DNA from: Pelargonium nanum
Lineage: Eukaryota > Streptophyta > Magnoliopsida > Geraniales > Geraniaceae
Length of the DNA stretch: 32,915 bases
Direction of reading: 5' to 3'
Assembly (NCBI GenBank): GCA_036897485.1
Contig: JAYMTF010000608.1
Location: 1-32,915, forward strand
In this document: piece after piece, positions 29,711-32,915 of the stretch
Layout of the letters: every line of letters starts with the position of its first letter
Position numbering within the stretch: the stretch's first letter is position 1
The notes under the pieces: generated by a model
The model's database searches: none
What the model was told of the DNA's origin: nothing
Seen by the model: only the letters and a program-made list of their open reading frames with translations
Program-made: the position numbers and the translations under genes

Positions 29711-31116
29711 CCCAGAGAAATTAGGTAACAATTTGTTGAGGTTAAGGCTTGGTTATTACTTATTAGATATATGTGTGAAGAACATGACCAAAAGAAGAGA
29801 TGCCAAAAAGTAAACAGAATCGCATAGCTGTGAGAGACCATTAAGCTTAACAGTTTCGATCATGGCCAGGTCTGCGTAAACACATGTGATCTCAAAAATG
29901 ATTTCTTGTAGGACCCAACCATGATGCAATTCATTATTTATGTTGCTTAATTTACTCCAATAATCAACGGTTAAACCTTACAATGCACCTGCTCTTACAA
30001 ATTTCAAATAATCATGCATAAGCTTTTAATTATGACGATTACATTAATTAATTTAATATTACGTTCTCATGGTTTTCAAGATTTGGTTCAGTCTAATTTT
30101 AAAATTTCTCATGCAAAAGTGAACAGTTTTTTTTTATTGATGGAATGGTGGAGGAGTCCACATGACTTTGATTCAAGACCTCTCGTATGAGAGGTTGACT
30201 GAGAGGCCACATGTGCTAATAAGTGATATTTTGAAAAATTATAGCACTTTATCGTTACTATCTCGACTTAAAATGAGTATTTGAAAATAAAATAAAATAA
30301 AAAAAGTTATACAACGCTCATTCAATCTTAAAATTAGTGTTATCCTTTGTATTTTATAGAAAAATTGAGAAGAAATTAGATGGTGTTGTATGTTTATTCT
30401 TTTATTCTTATGTAAATGTGTTATAACAAACTTAAATTATGCTAAATAGCTTATTATAACAACATTACAGATCAATAATGCATAATTAACTTCTTGAAAG
30501 AAGATACACACTTATTTTGAAACTGAGTGAGTAAATATTTTTAATAATTTATGCATATTTCACTCACAATATATATATATATATATATTAAACACTCATT
30601 TTAAAATAAAATTTAAATCAATTTTACATTCATGTTGAGAGAGTAATTAACTAAATTTATATTTTGAGTAATACATTTATTTAATGGAAATTTAGTCCCT
30701 ATAAAATGGATGCACTTACTCTCTTTTGATTTTTACTATTAGGATTGGCTAACATTGTAAAAAACGTCTATAAAATATTTATTATGAAGATTTTTCAAAA
30801 TAGTCACAAATGATAGTGTATTGATGTAACAATGTGGGACTCAATATAGGAGTCAAGTCAACCATGTAAGTTGTGAGAAACCTAAAACAAATAGGGCAGA
30901 AAATGCAATTCAATGGGAACAAACAATAAAAATGAAAATAAAATATTAAAAATAGTTAGGAAATTGTGTGGGAATTTGCAACAAAGCAAAGCAAGCAGCA
31001 CTATCGGAAACTTGAAATAATTGTTTGATAAAGAAAAAATATGTTTAACAACATATAATTAAAAGTCATATCTTAAAAGATCGGGTTGTTAGTAGTTAAA
31101 TCGACCTAAACTAAAA
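29711..31116. other. AT-rich intergenic DNA
   Basis: No coding frame or RNA gene is supported. It contains an (AT)n run at about 30569-30588 and long A/T-rich stretches. Confidence 0.45.
30569..30588. repeat. (AT)n microsatellite
   Basis: About ten uninterrupted AT dinucleotides. Confidence 0.85.
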
Positions 31117-31502
31117 TCAGGTTGACCAAGGGACGGATCCGCTCTTTGCCCATTGGGGACAATTGCCCCCAATGAATTTTTTTTCCTCAATTTTTTCTTC
31201 TATTTTTCTAGCTTTTTTTAATATATATTTCCTATTATTTGCCCCGCTAAACTTTATTTGCCCCATCAGTATAGAACCTTTTTACCACTATCCATAAATT
31301 CTTATGATATTGAGCTTAAATTAAACTACAAATTGGAGTTTTATTAAGTTTTTAGTGAGCTTTTAACCGATGAATTGCACGTATTTATAATGTATGGTAC
31401 GTATTTTTGAATTATTTAATATATTTTATTTATAAATAAATATTATTTAAAAGAATTTATCCCCACTGAGTGAATGTTCCGGATCCGTCCATGGTCGACC
31501 TA
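31117..31502. mobile_element. Non-autonomous terminal-inverted-repeat element, about 360-385 bp
   Basis: GGACGGATCCG (31131-31141) is repeated in perfect inversion as CGGATCCGTCC (31480-31490). The outer flanks AGGTTGACCA (left) and TGGTCGACCT (right) extend the inverted match with one mismatch; because GGTCGACC is palindromic these may instead be an 8-base target duplication of hAT type. The interior is AT-rich with CCCATTGGGG and TTGCCCCCAATG near the left end and no open frame. The superfamily is undecided. Confidence 0.6.
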
Positions 31503-31730
31503 TATTCTCTTTGTCCTCGTTTTGAGTTGCACGAGCTCCTAACCTCTTGCAGAAATAAGTAACTTCAAATCACCTGTTTTGCCGAACATACTTTTTCTCC
31601 AAGTTACTTATTATTGTTACCAAACAAGCACTAAAAGTAACAATGTTAAAAAATCAAGTATAGATACGTTGTTAGATGGGCTGGCCACTAGACCCACTGC
31701 ACGTAACGGTCCGTACTAAAATACGCCCCT
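31503..31730. other. Promoter-side DNA of the gene at the window end
   Basis: Nothing specific is seen apart from GC-richer DNA from about 31680 that leads into the 5' leader. Confidence 0.35.
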
Positions 31731-31739
31731 GTGCGTATG

Positions 31740-32876
31740 TGCGCACCGTCTTTCCCATCCCATCCCATACCTCACACACACACACACAAACAACGTTACA
31801 CAGAGCTTAGTCACCGACCGTCAATTCTCCAATATATTACCCTCTTTCTCTCTCTCTCCTCCATAAACTTCTCTCATTCTGGTTTTGATTCCATTGCATT
31901 GAATTTTCCTGCACTTTCTGTACCGAACACTCCTCTCTCGTCTCTTCCTCTTCTCCAATCATCCAATTTCTTCTCACCAAGGTAACGATTTCTTGTTTTT
32001 CTTCTCTTTTCATTTCGATCATCGCCTTTTTTGCTTCACTCGCCGCCGATTACTTCGCTGATCGTCTTCGTGTTTCTAATTTTGATCGTTTCTGCTCGTG
32101 CGATGGTGCATTTGGTTTGCAAGAATTTGAATGTTGCGTGTGTGCGTCATCGGAGGTTAATTTTGGTTTCTGATCGTCGAATTGGGGATACTTTGATTGA
32201 TTGGTGGAATTTACGATTGTTTCGAGGTTTTGATGATAAAAATTCAGCTTTAGGCACCGGTTTAATTTTTGGGGATTGGAGAATTTTGAATACTTGAATC
32301 GAACTTGGTACTGTATGCGTTTGGTTTGATTTGGTTTTTGGATTTGAGACTGGTGGGTGTGGTCTCTGAGGTGATCGGATTGTCTTGACAACTGAGGATT
32401 GATGGTGGTATCAGGATAGTTGTTGAAGTGCTGCCTGCAGCTTTATTATATGTTGAATAGTGATTAGCAACATTCTTGAATATGTGTGTGATTGTTGCAT
32501 TTTTTTGGTGGACATGAGCTCACTAACTCATTCTATTGCATTGTGCAATTTAAAACTTCATGGGTTATGAATGTTACTTGACATTGTCACTTCAGTTCTG
32601 ATTCTTTGTGCATGGACATAATTACTTACTTTGTTTTGAAATGATCATATTGATTTTTTTTTTCTTTCCATTTGTAGCTGATAGCATGATTGTGGTTTTA
32701 ATGTTTCATTAAATGTGTTCAAATGTGTGATTTTATCACACCTGCTTATTTGCTTAGTTTTTAATTTAGTATTTCTGTATTTGTTTACTGGTTGTAACAG
32801 CAGATCATAATTATTCAAAGATCTTTTTGGCACGGAGGATAAAGATTGAAATAGGCTAATTTTGCATGGGAGAAGA
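31740..32876 (+). other. 5' UTR with a UTR intron of the terminal kinase gene
   Basis: A C/T-rich leader with a (CA)n tract (about 31774-31788) and CT-rich runs ends at 31981 (CACCAAG|GTAACG). The intron 31982-32800 (or 32803) is T-rich and ends in the tandem acceptor AACAGCAG. The leader then continues to the ATG at 32877. Leader introns of this size are common in plant housekeeping genes and can raise expression. Short open frames within are not coding. Confidence 0.6.
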
Positions 32877-32915
32877 ATGCCAGATTTACGAAGTGGAGTT
32901 CGGCGATCAAAGAGA
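32877..32915 (+). CDS. N-terminus of a plant casein-kinase-I-like kinase (EL1/MUT9-like), cut by window end
   Basis: Only 13 codons are present: MPDLRSGVRRSKR. This is very like the conserved start MPELR-x-G-x-RR of plant CK1-family kinases of the EL1/HD16 and MUT9-like (MLK) group, which phosphorylate histone H3 and regulators of light, flowering and gibberellin responses. The leader intron upstream fits such a gene. The kinase domain would lie beyond the window. Another ATG at 32866, eleven bases earlier in another frame, reads MGEECQIYEVEFGDQR and is also open to the end; I prefer 32877 on family likeness. Confidence 0.6.
   Translation, partial: MPDLRSGVRRSKR

Overview
The window looks like nuclear DNA from a flowering plant, probably a eudicot. 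The background is AT-rich, genes have short exons with GT-AG introns and pyrimidine-rich acceptors, and plant-only families are present (LEA_2/NDR1-HIN1-like, arabinogalactan peptide, serine-rich small proteins, an RHN1-type Rab5, a plant casein-kinase-I-like start). It also holds a nuclear tRNA-Cys(GCA), Stowaway-like MITEs and tRNA-derived SINEs. I cannot fix the species from sequence alone.

Layout. 1-100: antisense SINE-like sequence in an intron. 167-1183: last coding exon of an unrecognised, probably nuclear protein with four LSL repeats, a KEN triplet and a SUMO-interaction-like motif. 2106-3923: two-exon gene for a small, probably plastid-targeted protein with a very acidic tail. 4333-4578: two-exon gene for a 56-residue protein that only appears once a 75-base intron is removed. 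5862-5933: tRNA-Cys. 8849-13039: six-exon IST1-like (ESCRT-associated) gene, 657 residues. 13635-14417: intronless gene for a single-pass membrane protein. 14953-15300: 3' remnant of a LINE, minus strand. 15976-18033: seven-exon minus-strand RHN1/RABF2-type Rab5 GTPase, 200 residues. 18034-21972: gene-poor, with MITEs including two 195-base copies facing each other as a 415-base foldback. 21973-22191: serine-rich small protein. 22825-22982: SINE. 23061-23351: Stowaway-like MITE. 24441-26139: LEA_2 membrane protein. 26914-27138 (minus): second serine-rich-family gene. 28686-28988: arabinogalactan peptide. 29185-29710: three consecutive tandem dimers. 31117-31502: terminal-inverted-repeat element. 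31740-32915: 5' UTR, UTR intron and first 13 codons of a plant casein-kinase-I-like (EL1/MUT9-like) kinase, cut by the window end.

The genes do not form an operon-like system. Two act in endosomal trafficking (the IST1-like protein and the Rab5 GTPase), and two belong to the same small serine-rich family about 5 kb apart on opposite strands. The rest appear to be unrelated neighbours. The least expected items are the 56-residue spliced gene, the MITE foldback with a third copy inside a Rab intron, and the serial tandem dimers. All exon structures were read by eye from splice signals and frame continuity; none has been checked against transcripts.
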